A stretch of 64,000 bases of DNA from Puia sp. (lineage in GTDB: Bacteria; Bacteroidota; Bacteroidia; Chitinophagales; Chitinophagaceae): NCBI GenBank assembly GCA_031292515.1, contig JARLGZ010000247.1:1-64000 (forward strand). Reading direction: 5' to 3'. The number at the start of each line of letters is the position of its first letter. The first letter of the stretch is position 1. Below, one piece after another: positions 1 to 8,378 of the stretch. A model generated the notes under the pieces. The model saw nothing but the letters and a program-made list of their open reading frames with translations. It searched no databases and was not told the origin of the DNA. Position numbers and translations under genes: made by a program.

Positions 1-129
1 TAATTTAGATTCCTTGTTTTAGCAAATATTTTTCATTTTTCTATTGCCCTTTAAAATATGCCTCGACACCATTCTCCAACCAAAATATTTTTGCTTCCGG
101 AGGAGAACAAATATACGTATCATTACTAC
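1..129. other. Left-edge sequence without a gene
   Basis: AT-rich sequence downstream of the leftward gene that follows. I see no convincing reading frame, hairpin terminator or promoter in it. Confidence 0.5.
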
Positions 130-897
130 TTATAGCCTGCACCCCTCTTTCATATCCTCGAAAACAATCCCCTTGCGATCGATCTGGAGGATATCAATGG
201 GGCCCCCCACGTTGGAGGAAGCCTCGCTTTGCGCGTTGATGAGGTATGTGATCCTGTCGATAGGGTTGGGCTTCATTTTATTCAGGAAAGGGTTGTTCAA
301 AAGCTCCTGGACCCTTTTAAAAGTGCCGATCGACAGAATACAGGAATCGGGAAGGCCTGGACCCGGCCAGTTGATATCCGTGCTCAATTTCAACTTCAGC
401 GGCTTTTTCATTTTACTGGCTATTGTATAAACGAAAGCGGAGATTTTAGCACGGCCGCTGTCGAAACCGAAAAAGAGGATGGAGCTCTCCCTGATCTCGG
501 GATAATATTCCCGGTACCTTTTGAAGTTCTCGCTTTTGAAAATAGATAAACTGTCTTTGATCCTGTTTTCAACACGCTCCTTGAAATACCTGCACTTATC
601 TTCGAAGCTCATATCCAGTTGACAGACCTCAAAAGCGAGGCTGTAAAGCACCGTGGTCAGGCCGCCCGAGCAAGCAAAATAGATCTTGTTTTTAGTCTTA
701 ATCTTGCATAAGGTGTCGATATGAGTAATCAATATTTTATTGTCACGGGGCACGATCGTTCCCCTGCTGTCGGAACCGATGGTGATCAGATCGGGCGTCC
801 CGTGTACGATAATGCAGGTCTGCGAATAAACGCACGGAGATAAGAAGGAGGGCGGGAAGAGCAAGAGCAATAAGATACCACGGGATAGTCGGTTCAT
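130..897 (-). CDS. Secreted proteasome-like (Ntn-hydrolase fold) protein
   Basis: A 255-aa protein with a signal peptide (about residues 1-26, hydrophobic LLLLLF core, ending VYSQ). The sequence just after it resembles the start of a mature proteasome beta-type subunit: Thr27, then Asp43 in a GSDSRGT motif, then a KI segment (Lys65) and a CSGG turn (76-79). In proteasome beta subunits the nucleophile is Thr1 and the paired acid is Asp17; Thr27 and Asp43 have the same 16-residue spacing. The Lys33 equivalent would need an insertion of about six residues. Seen: signal peptide and motifs. Inferred: an exported Ntn hydrolase whose N-terminal Thr (or Cys28) is exposed by signal peptidase. It stands alone, divergent from the thiolase gene. 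It could be an inactive relative of the fold. Confidence 0.6.
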   Translation of the reverse strand: MNRLSRGILLLLLFPPSFLSPCVYSQTCIIVHGTPDLITIGSDSRGTIVPRDNKILITHIDTLCKIKTKNKIYFACSGGLTTVLYSLAFEVCQLDMSFEDKCRYFKERVENRIKDSLSIFKSENFKRYREYYPEIRESSILFFGFDSGRAKISAFVYTIASKMKKPLKLKLSTDINWPGPGLPDSCILSIGTFKRVQELLNNPFLNKMKPNPIDRITYLINAQSEASSNVGGPIDILQIDRKGIVFEDMKEGCRL

Positions 898-961
898 CGG
901 TCAAGGTTAGCTTCAATAAAGATAATGCATCGTCACAATAAGCTATAAAACACATTTCCCG

Positions 962-968
962 TAATTTG
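962..968 (+). promoter_or_regulatory. Putative -7 box of the thiolase gene
   Basis: TAATTTG followed by C lies 8 bases before the thiolase ATG, the arrangement of a Bacteroidota -7 element giving a leaderless or very short-leader transcript. It is one base short of TAnnTTTG and no TTG is seen at the -33 distance, so support is moderate. Confidence 0.35.
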
Positions 969-976
969 CGGGACTT

Positions 977-2173
977 ATGAACCCAGCATATATCATCGAC
1001 GCCGTCCGGACACCCATCGGGAAATATGGCGGCGCGCTGAGTACCATCCGGCCGGACGACTTGCTTGCTCACGTCATCAAAGCCCTGCTGCAGCGCAATC
1101 CGGGGATCGACACGAACGCGATCGAAGACCTGATCGCGGGCGATGCGAACCAGGCCGGTGAAGACAACCGAAACGTGGCGCGGATGGCCGCCCTGCTCGC
1201 GGGCCTGCCGGTCACCGTACCCGGCAATACCGTAAACCGCCTCTGTGCCTCAGGCCTCCAGGCCATCATGGACGCCGCCCGTGGCATCCTCTGCGGCGAA
1301 GGGGATCTCTATCTCGCCGGCGGCGTCGAGAGCATGACCCGCGCACCCTTTGTCATGGCCAAAGCAACCCATGCCTACAACAGGAATACGGAGATCTTCG
1401 ACTCGACGATCGGCTGGCGCTTTGTCAATAAGAGGCTGACGGATAAATACCCTCCTTATTCGATGGGCGAAACGGCGGAGAACGTCGCCCGCCGCTGGAA
1501 TATATCCAGGGCCGAACAGGACGCCTTCGCCTATGCCACCCAGCAGAAATATTTCGCGGCCCTCGAAGCAGGCCGGTGGACGGACGAGATCGCACCCGTG
1601 GAACTCCTCGGCGGCAAGGAGGAGAAGATCTTCTTCGACAGGGACGAACCACCCCGCCAGACCACGCTTGAGAGACTGGCAGCCCTCAGACCCGCCTTTG
1701 CAAAAGACGGCAGCGTCACCGCCGGCAACTCCTCGGGAATCAACGATGGCGCGGCTGCCCTCCTGCTGGCCGGCGAAGCGGCTGTGAAAAAATATGAGCT
1801 CAAACCCCTCGGCAGGATCGTCAGCATGGCCGTGGCGGGCGTAGACCCCGCCATCATGGGCATTGGCCCCGTACCCGCCACCCAAAAAGCCCTGCAACGC
1901 GCGGGATTGACCGTGTCGGATATAGATCTCATCGAACTGAACGAAGCCTTCGCCGTTCAGTCCCTCGCCTGTATCCGTGACCTGGGGCTGGACCCCCAAA
2001 AGGTCAATGTAAATGGAGGAGCCATCGCCATCGGTCATCCGCTTGGCTGCAGCGGCGCACGCATCAGCACCACCCTCCTGCATGAGATGAAAAGGAGAGA
2101 CCTGCGCTATGGGCTCGCCACCATGTGCGTGGGCGTCGGCCAGGGCGCCGCGGTGATCTACGAGAAGGTATGA
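977..2173 (+). CDS. pcaF: Thiolase, 3-oxoadipyl-CoA/acetyl-CoA type
   Basis: A 398-aa thiolase, the usual length. The nucleophile is Cys90 in NRLCASGLQA; the C-terminal catalytic segments NEAF, GHPLGCSGAR and CVGVGQGAA are all present. The stretch NQAGEDNRNVARMA before the active-site Cys, and TIGWRF in the loop domain, are typical of the PcaF/PaaJ branch, which cleaves 3-oxoadipyl-CoA to succinyl-CoA and acetyl-CoA, rather than of biosynthetic acetoacetyl-CoA thiolase. No other aromatic or phenylacetate degradation gene is nearby, so substrate is inferred from family motifs only; a general beta-oxidation thiolase is possible. Cytoplasmic. Confidence 0.85.
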   Translation: MNPAYIIDAVRTPIGKYGGALSTIRPDDLLAHVIKALLQRNPGIDTNAIEDLIAGDANQAGEDNRNVARMAALLAGLPVTVPGNTVNRLCASGLQAIMDAARGILCGEGDLYLAGGVESMTRAPFVMAKATHAYNRNTEIFDSTIGWRFVNKRLTDKYPPYSMGETAENVARRWNISRAEQDAFAYATQQKYFAALEAGRWTDEIAPVELLGGKEEKIFFDRDEPPRQTTLERLAALRPAFAKDGSVTAGNSSGINDGAAALLLAGEAAVKKYELKPLGRIVSMAVAGVDPAIMGIGPVPATQKALQRAGLTVSDIDLIELNEAFAVQSLACIRDLGLDPQKVNVNGGAIAIGHPLGCSGARISTTLLHEMKRRDLRYGLATMCVGVGQGAAVIYEKV

Positions 2174-2296
2174 TCGATAAACAAGGCATCACTAAGGGGA
2201 AAGTGCAGGACGACCCTATAAGAAATCATGATGTGACCCATAAGAAAGTATAGCGGGTCAAAACAACAAACAGCAACCTATAATCGTTCGGGAAAT
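2174..2296. other. Short intergenic gap
   Basis: Between the thiolase and the next rightward gene. I see no hairpin terminator and no clear promoter box. Confidence 0.4.
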
Positions 2297-2881
2297 ATGG
2301 AATTCCGCACAAAAATAGTAGTCGGCAGAAACAACAAAAAAGCCTACGTGGCTTACGCGGGCCTTTTCATCGCCCTCTCTTCCCTGGTCTTCGTCTTTAT
2401 ACCGAACATGGATCGATACATCCCCTGGGCATTCGGCACCGGCATCGTCGTCGTGGTCATCGGCGCCGTTATCGCCAGGGGCGATGTCACGGACTATGGC
2501 CTTTCTGAACAGGACCTGACCGTCTCCATGCGGGGTATCACGGTGGGCGACCAGTTTTATCCCCTGCAGAGCATACGCAATATGGACTTTGACGTGCAGG
2601 CCTACGAGGGCATGTATGTCAATGACGGCGCCATGGTATCCGGTTCGAACTCCGACGGGATGACCAACCGGCTCAGCTTCGAAGCCGGGGGCAAAAAGAT
2701 CGCCTGCGGTTTTTTCCTTCAAAATGCAATGCATGTCCAGCAACTAGGGCTGCTCTTCATGGCTTTTTACGAAGGGCATGTCCCGTTTATCGAGCACAAC
2801 AAGTCCACCCGCACCTATCTGTTCCAGGTATTGTCCGCATCGGAACTCGAAGCTTTTAAGAAGAAATACGGGTATAGCTGA
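2297..2881 (+). CDS. Unrecognised two-TM membrane protein
   Basis: I do not recognise this 194-aa protein. It has two hydrophobic segments near the N-terminus (about residues 17-36 and 42-60), then a soluble domain of mixed strands ending in a Lys-rich helix (SELEAFKKKYGYS). That layout, two TM helices followed by a small strand-rich domain, resembles bacterial PH-like membrane proteins, but this is only an impression. It converges with the molybdopterin oxidoreductase gene, whose stop lies a few bases away, so the two are unlikely to be co-regulated. Confidence 0.6.
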   Translation: MEFRTKIVVGRNNKKAYVAYAGLFIALSSLVFVFIPNMDRYIPWAFGTGIVVVVIGAVIARGDVTDYGLSEQDLTVSMRGITVGDQFYPLQSIRNMDFDVQAYEGMYVNDGAMVSGSNSDGMTNRLSFEAGGKKIACGFFLQNAMHVQQLGLLFMAFYEGHVPFIEHNKSTRTYLFQVLSASELEAFKKKYGYS

Positions 2882-2885
2882 AAAA

Positions 2886-3785
2886 CTATAACCCGCAATA
2901 ATAATCATAACCGCGCTCATGCCAGTAATCCGGGGGGCGTTCATTGCTGAAATAGATATTGCCCACGCGTTTTAAATTCTTCACCCCGTATTTCACCGGG
3001 ATGATCAACCGCAATGGTTGTCCGTGGTTCATCGGCAACGGCTGGCCATTCATCTCGTAACAAAGCAGGGTCTGCGGATGCAGGACGCTGGCCCGGTCGA
3101 TCCCTACATAGTATTCTTTGTCCGGCGTGCTCATCCCGACATAAGCCATAGCCGCTTCTTTTTCCAGGTGATATTGCCGGATGAAATCGCTGAACCGTAC
3201 GCCTCCCCACCAGGACACCTGGCTCCAGCCTTCGATGCATTTGAATTCGAAGACGATCTCCGTTTTGGGTAACTGCCTCAGCTCGTCGATACCGATGGAC
3301 AGTTGCCGGTTATCGGCAGTCGTCACCCGCAGCTTCCAGTCCCCAGCGTCGAAGCCGGCCGCACTCAGGCCAGCGTTCCCGTTATATCGCACATGAGTAG
3401 TCGCCGAAGAACGGGGATAGACCCGGGCCAGGTGGTCCGGGCTCAGCGTATGTTTGAAAACGTCTTCTCCCGCATTCAGGCCCTTACGCAGCGGCTCCTG
3501 CACGCCGTCACCCGTCCCGCGTCCCCTGGGTGAGTCCTTCAGCAGGAACCAGGCCTTCCAGGCCGCTCCGCCCAAGAGGAAGAACCCGGCAAAAGACAGG
3601 ATCGTCCTCCTCCGGATCTGTTGCTCCACGGTCAGCTCCTCATCCCTGCCCGATGCTTTCCGGATAAAACTCTTTAATACCTCACGCCGTTTTTTTTTGG
3701 ACGACCCGGGTGGGTCCTGCGACCCGGCTGACCCCGTTGGCCCGCCTGGGACCGGTGGCATCTGAAGGGGTTCGTCGTTATTCAT
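2886..3785 (-). CDS. Membrane-anchored molybdopterin oxidoreductase, sulfite oxidase/MsrP-like
   Basis: A 299-aa protein with a charged N-terminal tail, a hydrophobic segment (about 61-82) preceded by Arg-Arg-Arg that could be a Tat-type anchor, and an oxidoreductase molybdopterin-binding domain. Cys183 in FKCIEGWSQ is the expected molybdenum ligand, and the following WWGG segment fits the family. Such enzymes reduce methionine sulfoxide or oxidise sulfite outside the membrane. The gene for a di-haem cytochrome b lies just upstream on the same strand, giving an MsrPQ-like pair in which the cytochrome feeds quinol electrons to the molybdenum subunit. The partner is not a close MsrQ look-alike, so the substrate is open. 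Confidence 0.8.
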   Translation of the reverse strand: MNNDEPLQMPPVPGGPTGSAGSQDPPGSSKKKRREVLKSFIRKASGRDEELTVEQQIRRRTILSFAGFFLLGGAAWKAWFLLKDSPRGRGTGDGVQEPLRKGLNAGEDVFKHTLSPDHLARVYPRSSATTHVRYNGNAGLSAAGFDAGDWKLRVTTADNRQLSIGIDELRQLPKTEIVFEFKCIEGWSQVSWWGGVRFSDFIRQYHLEKEAAMAYVGMSTPDKEYYVGIDRASVLHPQTLLCYEMNGQPLPMNHGQPLRLIIPVKYGVKNLKRVGNIYFSNERPPDYWHERGYDYYCGL

Positions 3786-3800
3786 GCGTTTTATTTTCGT

Positions 3801-3874
3801 TTACAATCGCCCTATTTACAATCGTCCTGTTCACAATCACCCTGGCCGCAATCGTCTTGTCTGCAATCGTCCCG
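3801..3874. repeat. 15-bp imperfect tandem repeat, five units
   Basis: The core ACAATC or GCAATC recurs at exactly 15-base spacing (3803, 3818, 3833, 3848, 3863) in the gap between the cytochrome b and oxidoreductase genes. On the minus strand it lies in the reading frame of the cytochrome gene, just after its TAG, and would read as pentapeptides of the form DDCxQ before another stop. Confidence 0.8.
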
Positions 3875-3886
3875 AGAGCTATATCG

Positions 3887-4675
3887 CTATATCAATGCAT
3901 TATTCGCGTCCTTCGTGTTCATCCCATCCGCACTCTTCGCGTTTTCCCCGGTCGCCTCATGGGCGTTGCTCTCTTTCGCATCCTCCGCGTTCCCTCCATC
4001 CGCGAATTTCGCGCTAAACCCGTTCGTGTCCACGACCTCGAAACCAGCGACCATACCCCTGAAATTATTCCAGCCGGCGCGGATGACCTGGAAAATGTGC
4101 AGGAGGAAGAAGAGGCAATAGCCAAGGGTCAGGATGAAATGAAAGACGCGCGAATTGCCATAACCCCCGAAGAGACGGGTCAACCACCCGAATTGTACGG
4201 GCTTATAAATGGCCAGTCCCGTTAACACCGACCCGAGGCCCATTACGATGATGGCCGTATAGACGATCTTTTGCGCCCCGTTGTATTTCACAAAGGGAGG
4301 GGCCGTCTTCCGGATATGGAGGTCATGCAGGACGACGCCCCAGGCCTCCCGGAAGGATCGCCGGTCGGGGAAAAGATAACGCCATTCGCCGGAGAAGACG
4401 GTATAGAGGACATAGAACAGCCCGTTCAAAAAGAAGATCCACATAAACACGAAATGGAACGCCATCCCTTCGGCAAGCCGGTAAGGAATGTTCAGGGCCT
4501 TATAAAAAGCGGCGGGAAAGAAAGAGAACAGGGTCTTGCTCCCCAGATGGATCTTGTAGATATCATTCGCCCAGTAGATCAGCAGCCCGCTCCAGATCAT
4601 CACGAACAGCACCGGAAAGTTGATCCAATGCATCCAGCGGATAGCCAACGGGTGCCTTTCGACAATTTTTTTCAT
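3887..4675 (-). CDS. Cytochrome b561-type membrane subunit
   Basis: A 262-aa integral membrane protein read from the ATG of MKKIVERHPL; a TTG start at 4726 is possible but adds a non-conserved tail. It has four or five hydrophobic helices with the histidines expected of a di-haem b561 fold (RHPLAIRWMHW, MAFHFVFMW, RVFHFILTLGY, FLLHIFQVI). Such proteins pass electrons from quinol to a periplasmic partner, here the downstream molybdopterin subunit. The last 40 or so residues are low-complexity (Asn, Ala, Lys, Asp, Glu), lack family support and run up to the 15-bp repeat, suggesting a recently acquired tail. A TATCTTTG box lies about 55 bases upstream. Confidence 0.82.
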   Translation of the reverse strand: MKKIVERHPLAIRWMHWINFPVLFVMIWSGLLIYWANDIYKIHLGSKTLFSFFPAAFYKALNIPYRLAEGMAFHFVFMWIFFLNGLFYVLYTVFSGEWRYLFPDRRSFREAWGVVLHDLHIRKTAPPFVKYNGAQKIVYTAIIVMGLGSVLTGLAIYKPVQFGWLTRLFGGYGNSRVFHFILTLGYCLFFLLHIFQVIRAGWNNFRGMVAGFEVVDTNGFSAKFADGGNAEDAKESNAHEATGENAKSADGMNTKDANNALI

Positions 4676-4731
4676 CAGCCGGCGCTTTTGGTGAGGAAAT
4701 AGGAGACAAACCCCTTCCGCATGCAAGATGA

Positions 4732-4739
4732 CAAAGATA
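4732..4739 (-). promoter_or_regulatory. Putative -7 box for the cytochrome b/oxidoreductase pair
   Basis: TATCTTTG on the minus strand matches the Bacteroidota TAnnTTTG consensus exactly and precedes the cytochrome gene with a leader of about 50 bases. No clear TTG is found at the -33 distance. Confidence 0.45.
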
Positions 4740-4819
4740 GGAACAAGTTTTTGTCGGCTGGCTGACGGCTGGTTTTTAAAATCCTGTTACCCCACGGACA
4801 CAGGGTAAGCGGGCTCATG

Positions 4820-6493
4820 CTATCGTGTAGCAGGAGCTGTCCTGGGTTGGGCGAACAATTCGAGGAGGCTTGCCAGGCTGTTTTTGCCCGGGTCTGCCAT
4901 TTTCACTTCAAATACGGATTCCACTTCATTGCCCGATAGCCTGCCGCCGGAATAGCTGATCCTGTCCAGCTTGCTGAGAACCGCGAGGGCCTGCTGATCC
5001 TTGCCTCTCGTTTGTTGCGGATTGACGGACGCCTGCAGCCAGGCGGCTACCGCCTTCAGGTCGATGACAATAGCCACCGGGTTGTCGCGGACCGCTTCTG
5101 TTACCAGGTCGCTCGCTCCTCGCGGCGGATTGGTGAAGAAACCGTCGGTCGACTCCTGGCTGGCGCCAAATACGAGGATATGGTCCCTGAACGTATGGAA
5201 TAGATGCCCTTTCGCCTTGCCGCCAGGTGCTTCTCCGGAAGAGTCCCGGGCGGGAATACTGTCCTTTTTAAAGAGTTTGAGCTGGGTCGAGACCTTCGAA
5301 AAAGAAGAAGGGTCGTTGATCGTCACGAGCCCGTAGAAGACAGGTTTCAAACTGGCATTTCCGGTCGGGTCGGATCCGGGCGAGCCAGCTGCGGGTTTAT
5401 CGGGACCGATGGCCGCAATCAGCAGATCGCCGGCAAACGCCTTCGCCAACTCCTCACTCGTCAGGTTCATCCTGGCAAGCATCGAATCGGTAGCCTGCCG
5501 GGATTTGTATCTATCCAGGCCCGATAGCAAGGCATTGACATCTATATGCAGCGTGACCAGACCTAACAGCCTGCCTTGTGGAAGCCGGTTGATCAGGTCC
5601 GTGTTCAGCGGCCGGCTATTGAATTGAGCCATCAGCCCGGCGGCCTGGGGCTCGATGGGGGTCCTGTTCCGATAGACGATCCTGCCATTCTCAAACCGGA
5701 TCGTTCCCAGCGTGCGGGATTTCCCGGATTTCAGCGTTTGCGCGGCATTGAGCAGATTTGCCTGCATCGGGAGCGGAAGGGTCTTTAACCCTTGCATGAG
5801 CCCCGAAAGACCGGAACCCTGCGAACTCCAGACATGCACGTCGGCATCGTCCGAGAAGCCATCGCGAAAAAGAGTATCCGTCAAAAAAGGCGATCTCGCA
5901 TATCCCGCCAAAGCTACCACACTCCTTCGGATAGAAAGGAGATTATTGGCGGGCCGTGTCACCGGATGGGCGCCCGTTTTTCCCATCGCCTCCCGCAAGG
6001 GCGGCCGGAAGAAAGTGATGACGGCCAGTTTATCATTCCAGGCGAATCCGGTATTCTTTTCCCGGGCGGTCCGGATCTTTCCCGGTCTGACGGTAAAACC
6101 GCCGGATTTGTCTTCCTCCTTCAAAAAACGGATGAACTTCGCCGAATCGGACAAAGGCAGCAGGATCGTCACGTATCTGGGACTGTCAAGACCCGGGGAA
6201 TTGCTTAGGGTCACGAAAAAATCCCGGTGGATATCGATACCGGCCCGGGAGGGATCGCCGATAAAGGCAGCGATCTTTGGGTCCCTGGTTGCATTAAGCA
6301 TGGGCATGCCCGGGACTATGCTCTTCCAGTCCACCTTGGAGGCGATGACAGGGAAATTGATTTGATAGACCTGGTTGGCATCTGGCGGCAGGTGACGAAA
6401 AAGGGGATTGCCGGCGGCAGGTTCGGTTTGTGCCGACACGTGCAGGATGCCGAAAGACAAAAGGATTAGCAATGCAAAGGAAGTATTTTTCAT
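4820..6493 (-). CDS. Secreted DUF4836-like protein
   Basis: A 557-aa protein starting at MKNTSFALLILLSFG, chosen because this Met begins a clear signal peptide (residues 1-21, ending HVSAQ) and the upstream extension is not signal-like. The mature part opens with a segment about 'LPPDANQVYQIN' and later repeats the theme of a residue stretch followed by a 'VVID' or 'LLGLVTLHID' strand, which I associate with the Bacteroidota DUF4836 family; this is recognition by pattern, not by search. No catalytic motif is visible. It stands alone between the cytochrome operon and hisS. Function unknown; likely periplasmic. Confidence 0.6.
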   Translation of the reverse strand: MKNTSFALLILLSFGILHVSAQTEPAAGNPLFRHLPPDANQVYQINFPVIASKVDWKSIVPGMPMLNATRDPKIAAFIGDPSRAGIDIHRDFFVTLSNSPGLDSPRYVTILLPLSDSAKFIRFLKEEDKSGGFTVRPGKIRTAREKNTGFAWNDKLAVITFFRPPLREAMGKTGAHPVTRPANNLLSIRRSVVALAGYARSPFLTDTLFRDGFSDDADVHVWSSQGSGLSGLMQGLKTLPLPMQANLLNAAQTLKSGKSRTLGTIRFENGRIVYRNRTPIEPQAAGLMAQFNSRPLNTDLINRLPQGRLLGLVTLHIDVNALLSGLDRYKSRQATDSMLARMNLTSEELAKAFAGDLLIAAIGPDKPAAGSPGSDPTGNASLKPVFYGLVTINDPSSFSKVSTQLKLFKKDSIPARDSSGEAPGGKAKGHLFHTFRDHILVFGASQESTDGFFTNPPRGASDLVTEAVRDNPVAIVIDLKAVAAWLQASVNPQQTRGKDQQALAVLSKLDRISYSGGRLSGNEVESVFEVKMADPGKNSLASLLELFAQPRTAPATR

Positions 6494-6753
6494 GGTGCAG
6501 TTTACATTCCGAAACCGGTATCGACCGTAAATCGGCATTAACATTAAAGAGAAAATCAGCATTAACCGTAGTCAGGCACTAACGGGCAAGGATATAAACG
6601 TCCGAATCGGCAATATCGTATTGGCGGGCAGGATAGACAGACAGTCCAAACGGACGGGACAACTGACGCGAAAACGGCCGGGATAAAAGGAAGGTACCGA
6701 TGGAAGCTACAAATGGAAGCTACGAACGGCCGGGACGGGCGGTCATGCAAAGA
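6494..6753. other. Intergenic gap with a 13-bp direct repeat
   Basis: Between the DUF4836-like gene and hisS. It contains ATGGAAGCTAC twice at 13-base spacing (6700 and 6713) and a degenerate GCATTAAC motif repeated near 6530-6570. A 62-codon frame here has no family features and I do not call it. Confidence 0.5.
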
Positions 6754-8115
6754 TCAGGCGAAGGACAGTTCCCCGAAGGCCTGCAGGCTGTGCGTGGTCT
6801 GCAACCCCGTCTGAAGATCTTTTAGTTTGACTTCCTGTCCGGCCAGCTCCCCGGGGCCGATGATCGCCGCGTAGCGGATTCCCTTTCGCTCCGCATATTT
6901 GAATTGTTTGTCGAATTTGGCCAGCTCGTGATAGATCTCGGCGGCGACACCTTTTTCCCGCAGTGCCTGCCCCAGCAAAAAGGCCAGCCTGGATTCGGCT
7001 TCTCCCAGGTTGAAGAACAGGACCTTCGTACCGGTATGCACGTCCGCCGGGAAGAGCCTGAGCTCTTCCATGACATCATAGATCCGGTCGACGCCGAAAG
7101 AGATTCCGACACCCGGGACGCCCGGAACACCAAAAAGCCCGGTGAGATCGTCGTAGCGCCCCCCTCCGCCGATACTGCCCATCTGGACATTCAGCGCCTT
7201 CACCTCGAAAATAATGCCGGTATAGTAATTGAGCCCCCTTGCCAGCGTCAGGTCGACGACCAGCAGATTGGCTGGACTGCCATAGTTCAGCACGTATTCC
7301 AGCTCTTCAATCCCCTTCCCTCCCGTCTCATTGCCCGCCAGCAGGCTCTTTACGGAAGCCAGTTTCTCTTCATTCGTTCCCTCGATGGCCAGGTATTTTT
7401 CGATCGTCCCGACCTGCGATTCACTTAGACCCCGCTGCCACAATTCCTCCTTTACCTTTTCAAGGCCGATCTTGTCCAGCTTATCGATCGCGACGGTAAT
7501 GTCGGTCATCTTATCGGACCCGCCGCATACCTCGGCCAAAGCGGCCAGGATCTTACGGTTATTGAGACGGATCGAGACCGGCAGGCCCAGGCAGTGGAAT
7601 ACCCTGGTGTAGATCGCCGCCAGCTCTACCTCGTTCAACAAGGAATGGCTGCCTACTACATCCGCATCGCATTGATAGAACTCCCGGTATCTGCCTCTTT
7701 GCGGCCGGTCGGCGCGCCAGACAGGCTGGATCTGGTAGCGTTTGAAGGGGTAGGTCAACTGCCCATGATTCATCGCGACATAACGGGCAAAGGGAATGGT
7801 CAAGTCATATCGCAAGGCCCTTTCCGTCAGATTCTTATCGTTTTTGCCCGCGACGACATTTTCAAAAGCCTCCCGCGCCTTGCCGGTATTCTTCGGATCG
7901 CTCAGCCCGTTGTTCAGGATCTTGAAGATGAGCTTGTCACCCTCTTCCCCATATTTACCCATCAGCGTCTCCAGGTGCTCCATAGCCGGGGTCTCCAGAG
8001 GTTGAAACCCGTATAATTCGAAGACCTGTCGGATGGTATGGAAAATATAATTCCGTTTGCGGACCGTCTCCGGTCCGAAATCGCGGGTGCCTTGAGGTAT
8101 GCCAGGTTTAGCCAT
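6754..8115 (-). CDS. hisS: Histidyl-tRNA synthetase
   Basis: A 453-aa class II aminoacyl-tRNA synthetase that charges tRNA-His in the cytoplasm. The N-terminus carries GTRDFGPE, motif 2 is seen as RPQRGRYREFYQCD, the histidine-specific segments RGLNYYTG and GGGRYDDL follow, motif 3 reads GISFGVDRI, and the C-terminal anticodon-binding domain starts near TKVLFF. Length and motif order are those of the family and no defect is seen. It is downstream of the phosphatase gene on the same strand but separated by some 260 bases of repeat-containing sequence, so it may have its own promoter. Confidence 0.97.
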   Translation of the reverse strand: MAKPGIPQGTRDFGPETVRKRNYIFHTIRQVFELYGFQPLETPAMEHLETLMGKYGEEGDKLIFKILNNGLSDPKNTGKAREAFENVVAGKNDKNLTERALRYDLTIPFARYVAMNHGQLTYPFKRYQIQPVWRADRPQRGRYREFYQCDADVVGSHSLLNEVELAAIYTRVFHCLGLPVSIRLNNRKILAALAEVCGGSDKMTDITVAIDKLDKIGLEKVKEELWQRGLSESQVGTIEKYLAIEGTNEEKLASVKSLLAGNETGGKGIEELEYVLNYGSPANLLVVDLTLARGLNYYTGIIFEVKALNVQMGSIGGGGRYDDLTGLFGVPGVPGVGISFGVDRIYDVMEELRLFPADVHTGTKVLFFNLGEAESRLAFLLGQALREKGVAAEIYHELAKFDKQFKYAERKGIRYAAIIGPGELAGQEVKLKDLQTGLQTTHSLQAFGELSFA

Positions 8116-8279
8116 TGTAGCTTTACGTTGATAAATGATTGTTTGTTGCTGATTGCGGGTTTCTGCCCGGCTGCTTGTTCTTCCAAGTTGCCTGTTCTGC
8201 CCGCTTGGCTGTTCTGCCGCTTGGCCGTTTTAGCTTTCCTCCCGCCCGGCTTCTTCCCCGGTTCAGCCTTTCCGTTTCA

Positions 8280-8375
8280 CACAGCCTCTTCTTTTCCTGC
8301 AGCGCTTTCCTTTCGTGCAGTCTCTTCTTTTCCCGCAGCGTCTTCCTTTCACGCCGCTTCTTCCTTTTGTTCTGT
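8280..8375. repeat. 36-bp tandem repeat, about 2.6 units
   Basis: Two units (8280-8315 and 8316-8351) share CTCTTCTTTTCC, GCAGCG and TTCCTTTC blocks; a third is partial. It lies just past the stop of the phosphatase gene. Read in another frame on the minus strand it gives a Lys/Arg/Glu-rich string, which I take as a by-product of the purine-rich unit. Confidence 0.7.
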
Positions 8376-8378
8376 CTG

